Below the pieces are notes generated by a model, which ran no database searches, was not told where the DNA came from, and saw nothing but the letters and a program-made list of their open reading frames with translations. DNA of 32,256 bases from NCBI GenBank assembly GCA_947481685.1, contig CANKHA010000027.1:1-32256 (forward strand), written 5' to 3'. This document shows, piece by piece, positions 1 through 8,021 of the stretch. Both the position numbers and the translations under genes were made by a program. The stretch's first letter is position 1; every line of letters starts with the position of its first letter. Source of the stretch: Bradyrhizobiaceae bacterium. GTDB lineage: Bacteria > Pseudomonadota > Alphaproteobacteria > Rhizobiales > Xanthobacteraceae.

Positions 1-150
1 ACCGCCGCCGGCCGCATTCGAGCCTTGACGACGCCACACCCGATCAAGCCTACTTCAACCCGCTGCCAATCCGCTTGGCAGCCTAACCCCGGCAGACGCT
101 CCACTTATCGACGCGGAGAATCTGTTCAGACAACCGGGACCAGCTCTCTA
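1..150 (+). mobile_element. 3' end of an IS3-like insertion sequence (partial)
   Basis: The first 86 bases encode the C-terminus of an IS3-type transposase, followed by about 60 bases of non-coding IS end. The outer boundary is inferred: the minus-strand serralysin frame stays protease-like down to about position 155 and then becomes unrelated and stops at 126. The exact terminal inverted repeat and target duplication cannot be fixed because the other IS end lies outside the window. The element appears to have inserted into the serralysin-like gene. Confidence 0.65.
3..86 (+). CDS. IS3-family transposase OrfB, C-terminal fragment
   Basis: The frame is open from the window edge and reads RRPHSSLDDATPDQAY and onward to PLPIRLAA, then TAA at 84-86. 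The RPHSSL...TPDQAYF pattern is the usual C-terminus of IS3-family DDE (integrase-core) transposases, which end shortly after the last helix of the catalytic domain. Only 27 residues are visible, so the catalytic residues cannot be checked and subgroup assignment is not possible. The rest of the gene would lie upstream of the window. Confidence 0.7.
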   Translation, partial: RRRPHSSLDDATPDQAYFNPLPIRLAA

Positions 151-539
151 ATGCCTGCCTCGTCATTTCTTTCGATATTAAGGCCGGTGACAGCCTCGAC
201 ATATGCCATGGCCGTATCGACTGTCTGCTTCTCTGCCGCGGAAACCTCGGCAAATCCCTTGTTCTGCTCACCGGAGCCGTAGCCGGCATCATAATCCGAT
301 GCCGAGTTGGTGAAGCTGTAGGTGAGCGTGCCGCTCCATTTGGAGCCGGACAATAGACCATCGACCTGCTGGTTCCCCGTGACGCCCTGGCCGACCCGAT
401 TTGCGTAGGCGATTACCGCCCCGTCATCCGCCGAAGCGATGACCGGCATCTCGTCGGTCGAGCCGTCATAAATCGCGGTCGCGTCGCTATGCCAAAGCGG
501 ATCGAGTTCGCTGCCCAGCGCGCGGAATGGAGCCGCCAT
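126..539 (-). pseudogene. Serralysin-like metalloprotease, 5' fragment truncated by an IS
   Basis: The 137-residue frame starts at an ATG preceded by a good AAGGAAGGA ribosome site. Residues from about 55 (GNQQVDGLLSGSKWSGTLTY) through SDYDAGYGSGEQNKGFAEVS match the N-terminal part of the M10B serralysin catalytic domain (secreted, zinc-dependent, RTX-type proteases). The HExxHxxGxxH zinc site, Met-turn and RTX repeats of a full protein of roughly 450 or more residues are all missing. The frame ends 15-20 codons after the conserved part, where IS sequence begins. It is therefore read as an insertion-truncated gene without protease activity. Whether the rest survives beyond the IS is unknown. 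Confidence 0.7.
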
Positions 540-734
540 TCAGTCCTTCCTTTCAACCGACTTCCGGAGAAGCCTCCCGCGAGGCAACACGCCAAGCCAT
601 AGGATTCTTCTGCTGGCTTACGTCCGTTTGCTTCAATTTATCCTAACGGCAACCCGCAATAGCCACGCTATTCGGACAAAATTAGGCCCGCTTTGAGAAG
701 CGATTATGTCTCGCGTCCCCGAGGAATTTTCTGC

Positions 735-1055
735 ATGAACAAAGTGCTAGCAACCGGCGCCTGTTTTTACGCATCCCTCGCTCTATTAGCGGCGCTGCCT
801 GCTACAGCGGAGGTATTGGGTTCGCCCCAAGGAGTGTTTCCGATGAACGACCCGACAAAGATTGCTCAAGCACGCTCCGAGCCCTTGCCGTTGCCGAGAG
901 ATCCCGATGTCGCCGTGCAGGAGGAATTCGATGCCGCACGGGCCGCCGGGACAGCAAAAGGCTGGGAGCTTTTCATCGCGCGGCATGGCGACCATCGCCT
1001 CGCGGCAGAAGCCGTAAAAGAACTCGGAAAACTGAAACAGAAGTCCGGCGGCTAA
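735..1055 (+). CDS. Small secreted protein of unknown function
   Basis: This 106-residue protein starts at the ATG at 735, chosen because GAGGA lies nine bases upstream; an in-frame ATG at 693 has no such site. Residues 1-26 form a signal peptide (basic MNK start, hydrophobic core, LPATA cleavage region). The mature part is charged and ends in EEFDAARAAGTAKGWELFIA...HRLAAEAVKELGKL, a helical, TPR-like stretch often seen in small alphaproteobacterial exported proteins. There is no cysteine for lipidation at the cleavage site. It is convergent with cutA. The function is not recognised. Confidence 0.7.
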   Translation: MNKVLATGACFYASLALLAALPATAEVLGSPQGVFPMNDPTKIAQARSEPLPLPRDPDVAVQEEFDAARAAGTAKGWELFIARHGDHRLAAEAVKELGKLKQKSGG

Positions 1056-1065
1056 TACGTCCGGC

Positions 1066-1401
1066 CTAAGGCGCCGCCGGTTTCGGAGCGGTTTCAGCCA
1101 TCACCCAAGCGAGATAGGTCTCGTCCATGCTGTCGATCGGCAGCACCACGATGGCCGGCGTATCGTAGGAATGCCGGACTTTGACCTCGGTGCTGACAGC
1201 CTGCGCCAGTGAAGCCCGGGTCTTGATCAGCATCACCACTTCCTCGGCACGCTCGACCGCCTCCTGCCAGCGATAATGCGATATCATGCCGGGGATAATG
1301 TTGACGCAGGCCGCCAGGCGCTGCTCAACCAGTGCCCGCCCGGCCTCCTCCGCCTCGACAATCGAGGGGTAGGTCGTATAGACGAAAACCGCGCTTTCCA
1401 T
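1066..1401 (-). CDS. cutA: CutA divalent-cation tolerance protein
   Basis: The 111-residue product has the full length of CutA1, a small trimeric ferredoxin-like-fold protein. Family hallmarks are the N-terminal strand FVYTTYPS, the [20 protein letters not shown] segment and [10 protein letters not shown], then [17 protein letters not shown] near the C-terminus. CutA was linked genetically to copper and other divalent-metal tolerance in Escherichia coli, but its molecular role remains unsettled. The gene is divergent from NAD kinase across about 100 bases and convergent with the secreted-protein gene. Confidence 0.95.
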   Translation of the reverse strand: MESAVFVYTTYPSIVEAEEAGRALVEQRLAACVNIIPGMISHYRWQEAVERAEEVVMLIKTRASLAQAVSTEVKVRHSYDTPAIVVLPIDSMDETYLAWVMAETAPKPAAP

Positions 1402-1500
1402 GTCGTTGTCCTGCGGCTGGGCCTGCGCAACCGACGTCGGGTTTACCCGATATCGGCATCGGAGCCCTTTGTTATACTAAGCGATTTACAAGGTTCGAGC

Positions 1501-2283
1501 ATGGCCCGCCCTGCCCCAAATTATGAGCGGATTGCTTTTGTCGCCAGCTCCAGTCCGGAGGCAAGCGAGGCGCGCGAAGCGCTGATCCGCCGCTACGGCA
1601 ATGTCGATCCGGACACGGCCGATGTGGTTGTGGCGCTCGGCGGCGACGGCCTGATGCTGCAAACCCTGCATCGCTTCATGAAGGCCGGCAAGCCGATCTA
1701 TGGCATGCACCGCGGCACGGTCGGCTTCCTGATGAACGAGTTCTCCGAGGATAAATTGCAGGAGCGGCTGACGGCGGCGCAGAATGCCGTGATCCATCCG
1801 CTTTTGATGTGCGCACGCGACGTGAACGGCCAGCAGCACGAGTCCTATGCCATCAACGAGGTCTCCTTGTACCGCCAGAGCTATCAGGCGGCGCGGCTGC
1901 GGATCCTGATCGACGGCAAGGAGCGCCTGCCTGAACTCGTCGCCGACGGCGTACTGGTATCGACCCCCGCAGGCTCGACCGCTTACAACCTGTCCGCGCA
2001 GGGCCCGATCATTCCGATCGACGCACCGCTGCTGGCGCTGACGCCTATCAGCCCGTTTCGCCCGCGGCGCTGGCGCGGCGCGCTGCTGCCGAACAAGGCG
2101 AAGGTCACGGTCGAAGTGCTTGAAGCCGACAAGCGGCCCTGTGCGGCGGTCGCCGACCACAAAGAGGTGTGCGCAGTGAAGTCGGTCGATATCGGCATGG
2201 ACCACGATATCTCGATGCACATGCTGTTTGACCCCGGCCACAGCCTGGACGAGCGGATCCTGCGCGAGCAATTCGGTTATTGA
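1501..2283 (+). CDS. nadK: NAD kinase
   Basis: This 260-residue cytoplasmic enzyme phosphorylates NAD to NADP. The nucleotide-binding GGDG motif is at residues 47-50 ([12 protein letters not shown]), followed by the conserved NE region ([11 protein letters not shown]) and the [17 protein letters not shown] motif near residue 145. The length fits the short proteobacterial form. The ATG at 1501 is chosen because it lies just before the first beta strand (RIAFVASS). The longer upstream frame would run through the cutA promoter and lacks homology-like content. It stands alone, 124 bases before the response regulator. Confidence 0.95.
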   Translation: MARPAPNYERIAFVASSSPEASEAREALIRRYGNVDPDTADVVVALGGDGLMLQTLHRFMKAGKPIYGMHRGTVGFLMNEFSEDKLQERLTAAQNAVIHPLLMCARDVNGQQHESYAINEVSLYRQSYQAARLRILIDGKERLPELVADGVLVSTPAGSTAYNLSAQGPIIPIDAPLLALTPISPFRPRRWRGALLPNKAKVTVEVLEADKRPCAAVADHKEVCAVKSVDIGMDHDISMHMLFDPGHSLDERILREQFGY

Positions 2284-2337
2284 GCCGCCAATCACGCGGC
2301 TAACGTGTTGATTTTCCTCAATTCACCGGCCGCATAC

Positions 2338-2353
2338 TTAACCCGGCGTTAAC
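2338..2353. promoter_or_regulatory. Candidate CtrA-binding box
   Basis: The bases TTAACCCGGCGTTAAC match the CtrA consensus TTAA-N7-TTAAC exactly. The site lies 55 bases before the response-regulator ATG, a normal promoter-proximal position. CtrA is the alphaproteobacterial cell-cycle and motility regulator. Binding is inferred from the sequence match only. Confidence 0.5.
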
Positions 2354-2407
2354 GGCAAATGACTACCTTGGATCGAAGGGTCGAGAGCCCACGAGCCACG
2401 GCCGCTT

Positions 2408-2953
2408 ATGATCCGGATCGACTTCAACCGACTGCGTTTCCTCGTGATCGACGACAACGCGCACATGCGCCGCATCCTGCGGACGCTGTTGCATGGTTTC
2501 GGCACGCGCGAAGTCTATGAGGCGGAAGACGGCGCGGCCGGCCTCGAAGCCTTCACCCATTACATGCCCGACATTGTGCTGACGGATTGGGCGATGCCGA
2601 TTTTCGACGGCCTCGAACTGACCCAGATGATCAGGCAACCCGGCGCCAACGGTAATCCTTACGCGCCGATCATCATGCTGACAGGCCATTCCGAAAAGAA
2701 ACGCGTCGTTGCGGCGCGCGATGCCGGCGTCACCGAATTCCTGGCCAAGCCGATCTCGGCCAAATCGCTCTACCAGCGCATCATCAATGTGGTCGCTAAC
2801 CCCCGCCCCTTCATCAAGACGAAGACCTATTTCGGGCCGGACCGCCGCCGCAACGCCAATCCCAATTATGTTGGACCGGAACGCCGCCGCGGCGGAAAGT
2901 CCGATGTCATCCGCCAGCAGCCGCTGCTGGACAAAGCCAAGATCCTCGGCTGA
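2408..2953 (+). CDS. CheY-like response regulator with Arg-rich tail
   Basis: This 181-residue protein has a complete receiver domain at residues 10-125: acidic pair D15/D16, phospho-acceptor D60 (VLTDWAMP), T92 in LTGH and K114 in AKPIS. There is no DNA-binding or enzymatic output domain. The tail from 135 carries two copies of a GP(D/E)RRR motif (FGPDRRRN and YVGPERRRG), a basic segment that could be an interaction surface. It ends 20 bases before the Hpt gene, so the two are probably one operon. No strong ribosome site precedes the ATG. The cognate kinase is not in the window. Confidence 0.9.
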   Translation: MIRIDFNRLRFLVIDDNAHMRRILRTLLHGFGTREVYEAEDGAAGLEAFTHYMPDIVLTDWAMPIFDGLELTQMIRQPGANGNPYAPIIMLTGHSEKKRVVAARDAGVTEFLAKPISAKSLYQRIINVVANPRPFIKTKTYFGPDRRRNANPNYVGPERRRGGKSDVIRQQPLLDKAKILG

Positions 2954-2973
2954 GCATCAGGAGCGCTCCCGCA

Positions 2974-3555
2974 ATGCCTCCCAAGATTCAAAAACCTACC
3001 GTCACCACCTATGGCGACTACGAGAAGATCATGCCGCACAATCCGCTGCGAAAGATGATCTCGGACGTGCCGTTCGACCCCAATGACGATCCGGTGACGC
3101 GCGCGGAGCGCGCGTTGGCCGAGCTACAGCCGCAATTCGCCGAATGGATGGATGAGGAATGCGAACGCCTCGACCGCGCACGCCAGGCGGTGAAGGCCGA
3201 GGGCTTTGACCACAAGTTGCACTCCGACCTGTTCCACGCCGCCCATGACATCAAGGGCGAAGCCGCAACCCTCGGCTTTCCACTGGTCGCAGCCGCCGCC
3301 GACAGTCTCTGCCGCCTTCTCGAACACACACCCGACATGACCAGGATCCCGATGGCGCTGGTCGATCAGCATGTGGATTCGGTGCGCGCGATCTATCGGG
3401 AATATGCGCGGTCCGATGCCAAGGAGATTGCGGCGGTGCTGACCAAGCGGCTGCGCGAAGTCACCGACGAATTCCTGATCAGCCAGAACGCCCACCGGCC
3501 GGAATATCTGGACGGCATTTCCGGCCCACCGCTCGTGCCAACCGACGGCGCATAG
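2974..3555 (+). CDS. Hpt-domain phosphotransfer protein
   Basis: This 193-residue cytoplasmic protein has a histidine-phosphotransfer domain at about residues 50-150. The site is HAAHDIKGEAATLGFP, with H91 as the phospho-accepting histidine in the H-x-x-K-G signature. CAGGAG upstream of the ATG supports the start. The N-terminal 45 residues and the C-terminal 30 are low-complexity linkers. Its position directly after the response regulator suggests phosphate exchange between the two, but a hybrid kinase must be encoded elsewhere. Confidence 0.85.
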   Translation: MPPKIQKPTVTTYGDYEKIMPHNPLRKMISDVPFDPNDDPVTRAERALAELQPQFAEWMDEECERLDRARQAVKAEGFDHKLHSDLFHAAHDIKGEAATLGFPLVAAAADSLCRLLEHTPDMTRIPMALVDQHVDSVRAIYREYARSDAKEIAAVLTKRLREVTDEFLISQNAHRPEYLDGISGPPLVPTDGA

Positions 3556-3658
3556 GCGCGCTTTTTGGCGCTTGCGGGCGGTAAATAAGTCCGCCCGACC
3601 GGGAACACACGGGGGGCGCAACGCATTAGCGCGTTGCCGATCCCACGTCTGGTCCTCC

Positions 3659-4588
3659 ATGCCGCAAATGAAGCCTACCCGGGTTGCCGTGCTGCTCAAT
3701 CAGGCGGCAGGAACCATCGTATGCGCCGACGGGAGGACGCTGGGTGAGACCATTACCGCGGCTTTCACCCAACATGGCATCGCCGCGTCGCTGGAATTTC
3801 TGGATGGCCCTGAGCTGAAAGCGGGCGCCGAACGGACTGTGCGCGAGGCGAAAGCCGGCAAGCTCGATGCGGTTGCGATCGGCGGCGGCGACGGCAGCAT
3901 CGCCACCGTAGCGAATGTCATTTCAGGCACGGATATCCCGCTCGGGATTTTGCCGCTCGGCACCTTCAATCATTTCGCCAAGGACCTCGATATTCCATTG
4001 CAGATCGAGAAGGCCATTGATGCAGTAGCGGCGGGCCATGTTCGCAGTGTCGATCTCGGCGAGGTCAATGGCGAAGTCTTCATCAACAATTCCTCGATCG
4101 GCATTTACCCCTATCTCGTGGTGAGCCGCGATCGGCTGCGCGAACAGCGCGGCATGCGGAAGTGGACCGCGATGGTGCTGGCCACGTGGCGCACATTTCG
4201 GCATTTCCCGCTGCGGCGTCTGCATATCCGCAGCGGCGGAATGACAGAGCCCTGTCGCAGCCCCTGTGTCTTCATCGGCAACAACGAATATTCCCTGACC
4301 GGGCGCGTGGCTGGAAAACGCGACCGGCTCGATGGCGGTGAACTATGCGTCTATGTCGCCAAGCGGGAGAGCCGTTCGGCGCTATTCTGGCTGGCCTGCC
4401 GTTCACTTGCCGGCTTCATGGATCAATCGGAAGACCTGCGTGCGGTGAAGGCGACCGAGGTAGAGATTACGTCCCGCACCAGCCGGCTGCTGGTCGCGCT
4501 TGACGGCGAAGTTGCGATGCTGCGCACGCCGCTGCGCTATCGCATCAGGCCGAATGCATTGAAGGTTTTTGCACCGGAGAAAGCCTGA
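3659..4588 (+). CDS. Diacylglycerol-kinase-like lipid kinase (YegS/DagK family)
   Basis: This 309-residue protein shows the diacylglycerol kinase catalytic fold. The nucleotide-binding GGGDGS is at residues 75-80, preceded by KLDAVAI and followed by LGILPLGTFNHFAKDL near 95-110. Family members phosphorylate diacylglycerol, sphingosine or related lipids; the substrate here is unknown. Two in-frame ATGs three codons apart (3659, 3668) both fit, and neither has a strong ribosome site. An upstream in-frame start at 3572 is rejected because its extension is not family-like. It follows the Hpt gene on the same strand after about 100 bases. Confidence 0.88.
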   Translation: MPQMKPTRVAVLLNQAAGTIVCADGRTLGETITAAFTQHGIAASLEFLDGPELKAGAERTVREAKAGKLDAVAIGGGDGSIATVANVISGTDIPLGILPLGTFNHFAKDLDIPLQIEKAIDAVAAGHVRSVDLGEVNGEVFINNSSIGIYPYLVVSRDRLREQRGMRKWTAMVLATWRTFRHFPLRRLHIRSGGMTEPCRSPCVFIGNNEYSLTGRVAGKRDRLDGGELCVYVAKRESRSALFWLACRSLAGFMDQSEDLRAVKATEVEITSRTSRLLVALDGEVAMLRTPLRYRIRPNALKVFAPEKA

Positions 4589-4735
4589 GACCGCGACCGG
4601 CCGGTTACCCACCGAAAGCAATGAAGGGCTGTTTGCGCCCCCTGGCGATTCAGATAGACCCGCCTCTGACAATCGGCCGGGCGCGCCATTACCTAAGATA
4701 TGCAGCCTGACATCATCAAAAAGGAACGGGTCTTT

Positions 4736-4978
4736 ATGGCTACAAAGAAAATCAATATGCCGCCCAAGGAAGCCGCCATCGAAGAGGCGCCGGCGCGAAA
4801 GGGTCAGCAACGTCCCACGCAGGAGCGCTACCTGCTCCAGGTCGACCGGCAGACCAAAAGAAGTTTTTCCGATGTTGATGAGGCGACCAAGGCCGGCGAA
4901 GCCGTGAAGAAGGCTTACCCGATGGTCATGGTCAGCATTTATGATACGGCGGAATCGGAAAGCACGGCGATCACGTAA
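4736..4978 (+). CDS. Small conserved protein of unknown function
   Basis: This 80-residue protein is predicted to be soluble. The ATG at 4736 is chosen over the in-frame start at 4700 because AAGGA sits ten bases upstream of it. The N-terminus is lysine- and alanine-rich (MATKKINMPPKEAA). The C-terminal 45 residues (RYLLQVDRQTKRSF...EAVKKAYPMVMVSIYD) look like one small alpha/beta unit. There is no signal peptide, membrane segment or known motif. It is convergent with the DUF2336 gene, six bases away. Confidence 0.65.
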   Translation: MATKKINMPPKEAAIEEAPARKGQQRPTQERYLLQVDRQTKRSFSDVDEATKAGEAVKKAYPMVMVSIYDTAESESTAIT

Positions 4979-4984
4979 GCCGAC

Positions 4985-6181
4985 CTAAGCCGCCACCAAC
5001 CTGTCGCCCGGGACGAAGTCGTAGTCCTCAAGCAGGTCCGGCTCGGGCTCCATCTCCACGAGTTCATCGCAGAACATGCGCGCCTCTTCCCGCGCCGCCT
5101 CGGTGGCGAAGCGCCGGAGCAATGTCATTAGTAGTTCGACGTCGCCGAGCGCGCTGCGTTCGCAGCGGGTGAGCACGCGCTCCACCATGCGGCGTTTCAG
5201 CCTGGTGGCATCGCCGGTTTCACCCAGCAGCACATCCTCATGCATGGCTTCGATGGCTTCGCGGAAGGCGGGATAGGTGGAAGGCGGCAAGCCCGCCTTG
5301 TGATAGAGCGCGCGGAAACCTGAGCTGCCCTTGCCGTGCACCAGGCCATAAACGCGATCCAGACTCATCCCGGAAAGCTCGGCAAGCGCCTCCTCGAACA
5401 AGCTGCAATTTCCGCAGAGCAGCGCGCGTAACACCAACCCGGCCGTCAGCTGCCCGGTTTCGCGCAGATGGCGCACCAGCGGGCGCACTTCCATCGTTTC
5501 TGCAGCAAGCGTCACCGTCGCCTTCTCACAGGCTTCCGTGACGATGCGGAGCGCACGATCCTTGGCGAGCCAGGACCGTGACGTGACAAATTGCGCAAGC
5601 GTCTGCGACAGCTTTGCCACCAACGCCTGACGGATTTCCACCGGCAGGTCGTCGATCGCCAGCAATGCCTCGCGGATCGCGGAGAGGTGTCCATGGCGCG
5701 CGACAATGCGGTCGATGGAGAATGGCGCAATATCGGCTTCGAGATTTTCGATCAATTCGAGACAAGCCTCGGCGCAACCGACCTCGGCGATGGCGGCAGC
5801 AACCGCGCGTTGCAACATGGGGCGGCGTGCGATAGCGACAACAATATCGCGATGGCCCGTGGCGACCATGTCGACCAGATCGGCATCGACGAACAGCGGA
5901 GAGCGCGAAACAATGGGGATTGCGACAAAAGGCTGGTCCGCGGCAAGGCCATGCACTACGGCCGGCGGCGCGGATTGGCTCGCTGCGAAAGCTTCGGCCA
6001 GCGCGCGGCGCACCAGCGGCGATGGATCGTCGAGCAGCATCAACATCGCGCCTTCGGCGGCGGCGCGATCATCCAGGGATAAGGGAGAGAAAAGATAGGC
6101 TCGCGCCAACGCGGTGGTGCCATCGGCACGTTCGCCGGCGGACGCAGTACGCAGCCATTGCAAGAACTCGCGAACAATCAT
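4985..6181 (-). CDS. DUF2336 domain-containing protein
   Basis: This 398-residue, cytoplasmic, helix-rich protein resembles the DUF2336 (COG5330) family found in alphaproteobacteria. Recognisable parts are the N-terminal ARAYLFSPLSLDDRAAAEGA, the DDPSPLVRRALAEAFA segment and repeated helical pairs such as LPVEIRQALVAKLSQTLA. These have a HEAT-like, alpha-solenoid character. A C-terminal acidic stretch (MEPEPDLLEDYDF) follows. The molecular function is not established. No strong ribosome site precedes the ATG. Loosely similar helical repeats make internal domain limits uncertain. Confidence 0.8.
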   Translation of the reverse strand: MIVREFLQWLRTASAGERADGTTALARAYLFSPLSLDDRAAAEGAMLMLLDDPSPLVRRALAEAFAASQSAPPAVVHGLAADQPFVAIPIVSRSPLFVDADLVDMVATGHRDIVVAIARRPMLQRAVAAAIAEVGCAEACLELIENLEADIAPFSIDRIVARHGHLSAIREALLAIDDLPVEIRQALVAKLSQTLAQFVTSRSWLAKDRALRIVTEACEKATVTLAAETMEVRPLVRHLRETGQLTAGLVLRALLCGNCSLFEEALAELSGMSLDRVYGLVHGKGSSGFRALYHKAGLPPSTYPAFREAIEAMHEDVLLGETGDATRLKRRMVERVLTRCERSALGDVELLMTLLRRFATEAAREEARMFCDELVEMEPEPDLLEDYDFVPGDRLVAA

Positions 6182-6271
6182 GAGTTCACTTACGCGCTAT
6201 ACATTACAAGCCGCGAAGGGCGGCGCTGACGTGACACGCCAGCACAGTCATCCTAGCGCGCGCGGCTTAAC

Positions 6272-6293
6272 AAAGGGTTCAGCATAACCCTTT
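6272..6293 (-). terminator. Weak hairpin downstream of the transglycosylase gene
   Basis: AAAGGGTT and AACCCTTT form an eight-base stem with a six-base loop, about 45 bases past the stop of the SLT-domain gene on its strand. The following bases (GTTAA) are not a proper T-tract, so termination activity is uncertain. Confidence 0.3.
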
Positions 6294-6337
6294 ACGTGTG
6301 TTGAGAAGTTGTTAACGCGCCGGCGCGATCAGGCAGG

Positions 6338-7366
6338 TCAGTTACCGCCGGTGAAAAGCCCGCGAATGTTCGGCGCCATATCCTGGAAAAGGCCGAACGA
6401 ACCGTCATTTTTCGCCGCCTGGACCACCGGCGTTTCGGTGGGGCTTGCAGCCCCAACAGCAGGCGGTGAATTCCAAAGCTGATTAACACGCGGGGAGACC
6501 GCCTCGCGGCGCTCACCGCTGTGAAACAGCGCAAAGAAGACCGGCCCGGTTTCACCCTGCAACCTGCCGACCGGTTGATGATCCGCGTAAGCCATCGCCG
6601 TGCCCGCGGGATCCGACACGGCGGCAACGGCCGATGGGGGAGCCGTAACGGCGGCAACGGTTGCAACGCGTACCGGCTCCGCAATGGTGGAACGCAACGC
6701 GACAGCTGGCGGCGCTTCGGCATTCGCAAGCGCCGTCGTGCCCGCGCGTGCGGTTTCATACCGGCCGGTCAGGTTCGCATAGACTTCCGAGGCCAGCCGC
6801 GCGCGTCCCGCCTTATCGTAAAACACAGAACGATTGGCGGCTGCCGCGCCGGGAAACAGAATGGTGGCCGGCGGATTTGTGGTGCGGGCGGCATCGATCA
6901 GCTTGTTGGCCCCGCCCGGCCCGAGGAAATGCGCGATGTAGAGCTCGCCGTCGGTTGGCGAGCGTCCGAGGTTCGATCGCAGGATCGACGCGTTCTTGTT
7001 GGTGAAGGCGCCGGCCATCGCAGCATTGATTTTAGGATCCTGCCGCAGGCCGAGGATCTGGCTTTTCACCGCCGGGTCGGCAACGTCCATCCGCCCGTCG
7101 GGGCTCTGCGTGATCGCGTTGGCATAGTTGCCGAGACCAAGCTTGGGTCCGGCCTCCTTCATGGTGGTCAGCCAGGTCTGGTCGATGAACTGAAACAGTC
7201 CCTTCGCCGAAGACGTCGTCGCATTGGCATCGGGATTGAGATTCGATTCCACCTTGGCAGTGGCCAACAGGTAGGAGAAGCTGGTGCCGACTTTCTGCGC
7301 TGCCTGGCGGATCGCACCTGTGATGTGCGAAACGGCGGAATTGGCGGTGCTGATCGGGTCGGCCAT
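6338..7366 (-). CDS. SLT-domain lytic transglycosylase-like protein
   Basis: This 342-residue protein has a lysozyme-like transglycosylase domain at residues 25-130. The catalytic glutamate is E40 in TAKVESNLNP, and the family motif GLFQFIDQTWL is at 56-66. Such enzymes cleave peptidoglycan glycans, often to make room for secretion or flagellar machinery. No signal peptide is visible, unlike classical Slt/Mlt proteins; export by another route, or a flagellum-associated role, is possible. The C-terminal half is Ala/Val-rich and low in complexity. The ATG at 7366 is used; a GTG 54 bases upstream is also in frame. Confidence 0.85.
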   Translation of the reverse strand: MADPISTANSAVSHITGAIRQAAQKVGTSFSYLLATAKVESNLNPDANATTSSAKGLFQFIDQTWLTTMKEAGPKLGLGNYANAITQSPDGRMDVADPAVKSQILGLRQDPKINAAMAGAFTNKNASILRSNLGRSPTDGELYIAHFLGPGGANKLIDAARTTNPPATILFPGAAAANRSVFYDKAGRARLASEVYANLTGRYETARAGTTALANAEAPPAVALRSTIAEPVRVATVAAVTAPPSAVAAVSDPAGTAMAYADHQPVGRLQGETGPVFFALFHSGERREAVSPRVNQLWNSPPAVGAASPTETPVVQAAKNDGSFGLFQDMAPNIRGLFTGGN

Positions 7367-7464
7367 AGGCGCAGTATCTTGGGCGCTGAAATGTTGGGCT
7401 ACGTGGCCCTTTCCGCGCACATGCGACGGCTGACTCGGCCTGCACCACCATGGGGCTTTTATGG

Positions 7465-7480
7465 TAAACGAGGTATTAAC
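7465..7480. promoter_or_regulatory. Near-consensus CtrA-like box
   Basis: TAAA-N7-TTAAC differs by one base from the CtrA consensus. It lies in the divergent region between the transglycosylase gene and the maoC-like gene, 50 bases before the latter's ATG. One mismatch makes a chance match plausible. Confidence 0.25.
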
Positions 7481-7529
7481 GCACCAATAGGTGCGACGTC
7501 ACGATACGTTAGCGGGAGCGGGAGCGAAC

Positions 7530-8021
7530 ATGCAGCAGCAGGATACGGCACAGCGGCACCACCGAGGTGGGATCTACTTCGAAGACTTCGTTGTGGGGCG
7601 CAAATACGAGCACAGGCTCACCCGCACTGTGACGCAGATGGACAACATGCTGTTCTCCAACATGACGCTGAACCCCCAGCCGCTGCATATCGATCGGCAT
7701 TTCTGCGAAACCGAAACCGAGTGGGGCCAGCCGTTGATGAACTCGCTGTTCACGCTTGGCCTGATGATCGGAATTTCGGTCAACGATCTCACCGTCGGCA
7801 CCACCATTGCCAATCTCGGCATGACCGAGGTGAAGTTCCCGCACCCGCTGTTCGAAAACGACACCGTGCATTGCACCACCGAGATCGTCGGCAAGCGGGA
7901 ATCGAAGTCGCATCCTGGCGCGGGCATCGTTGAGCTGCATCACCGCGCCTTCAAGCAGGACGGCACCATGGTGGCGGAATGCCGCCGTCAGGCCTTCATG
8001 CGGATGCGGGTGCAGCCGTAA
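7530..8021 (+). CDS. MaoC-family (R)-hydratase
   Basis: This 163-residue cytoplasmic hot-dog-fold protein belongs to the MaoC-like dehydratases, which hydrate enoyl-CoA or related CoA thioesters. Typical parts are IYFEDFVVGRKYEHRLTRTV at the start, the active-site region NMTLNPQPLHIDRHFCE with the D/H pair, and the central helix QPLMNSLFTLGLM. The ATG at 7530 has GGGAGCGGGAGCG just upstream. Its stop overlaps the start of the CoA-ester lyase gene by one base. That pairing suggests mesaconyl-CoA / beta-methylmalyl-CoA-type chemistry, an inference from context. Confidence 0.88.
   Translation: MQQQDTAQRHHRGGIYFEDFVVGRKYEHRLTRTVTQMDNMLFSNMTLNPQPLHIDRHFCETETEWGQPLMNSLFTLGLMIGISVNDLTVGTTIANLGMTEVKFPHPLFENDTVHCTTEIVGKRESKSHPGAGIVELHHRAFKQDGTMVAECRRQAFMRMRVQP

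Noticed and set aside
1276-1500. N-terminal extension of NAD kinase
   Set aside because: It overlaps the cutA gene and its promoter and encodes no family-like sequence. The normal NAD kinase length is reached from 1501.
6521-7933. Long plus-strand frame (470 codons) opposite the transglycosylase gene
   Set aside because: It is antisense to a gene with clear SLT motifs and then overlaps the maoC-like gene in another frame. Its Arg/Gly-rich composition is typical of a GC-driven shadow frame.
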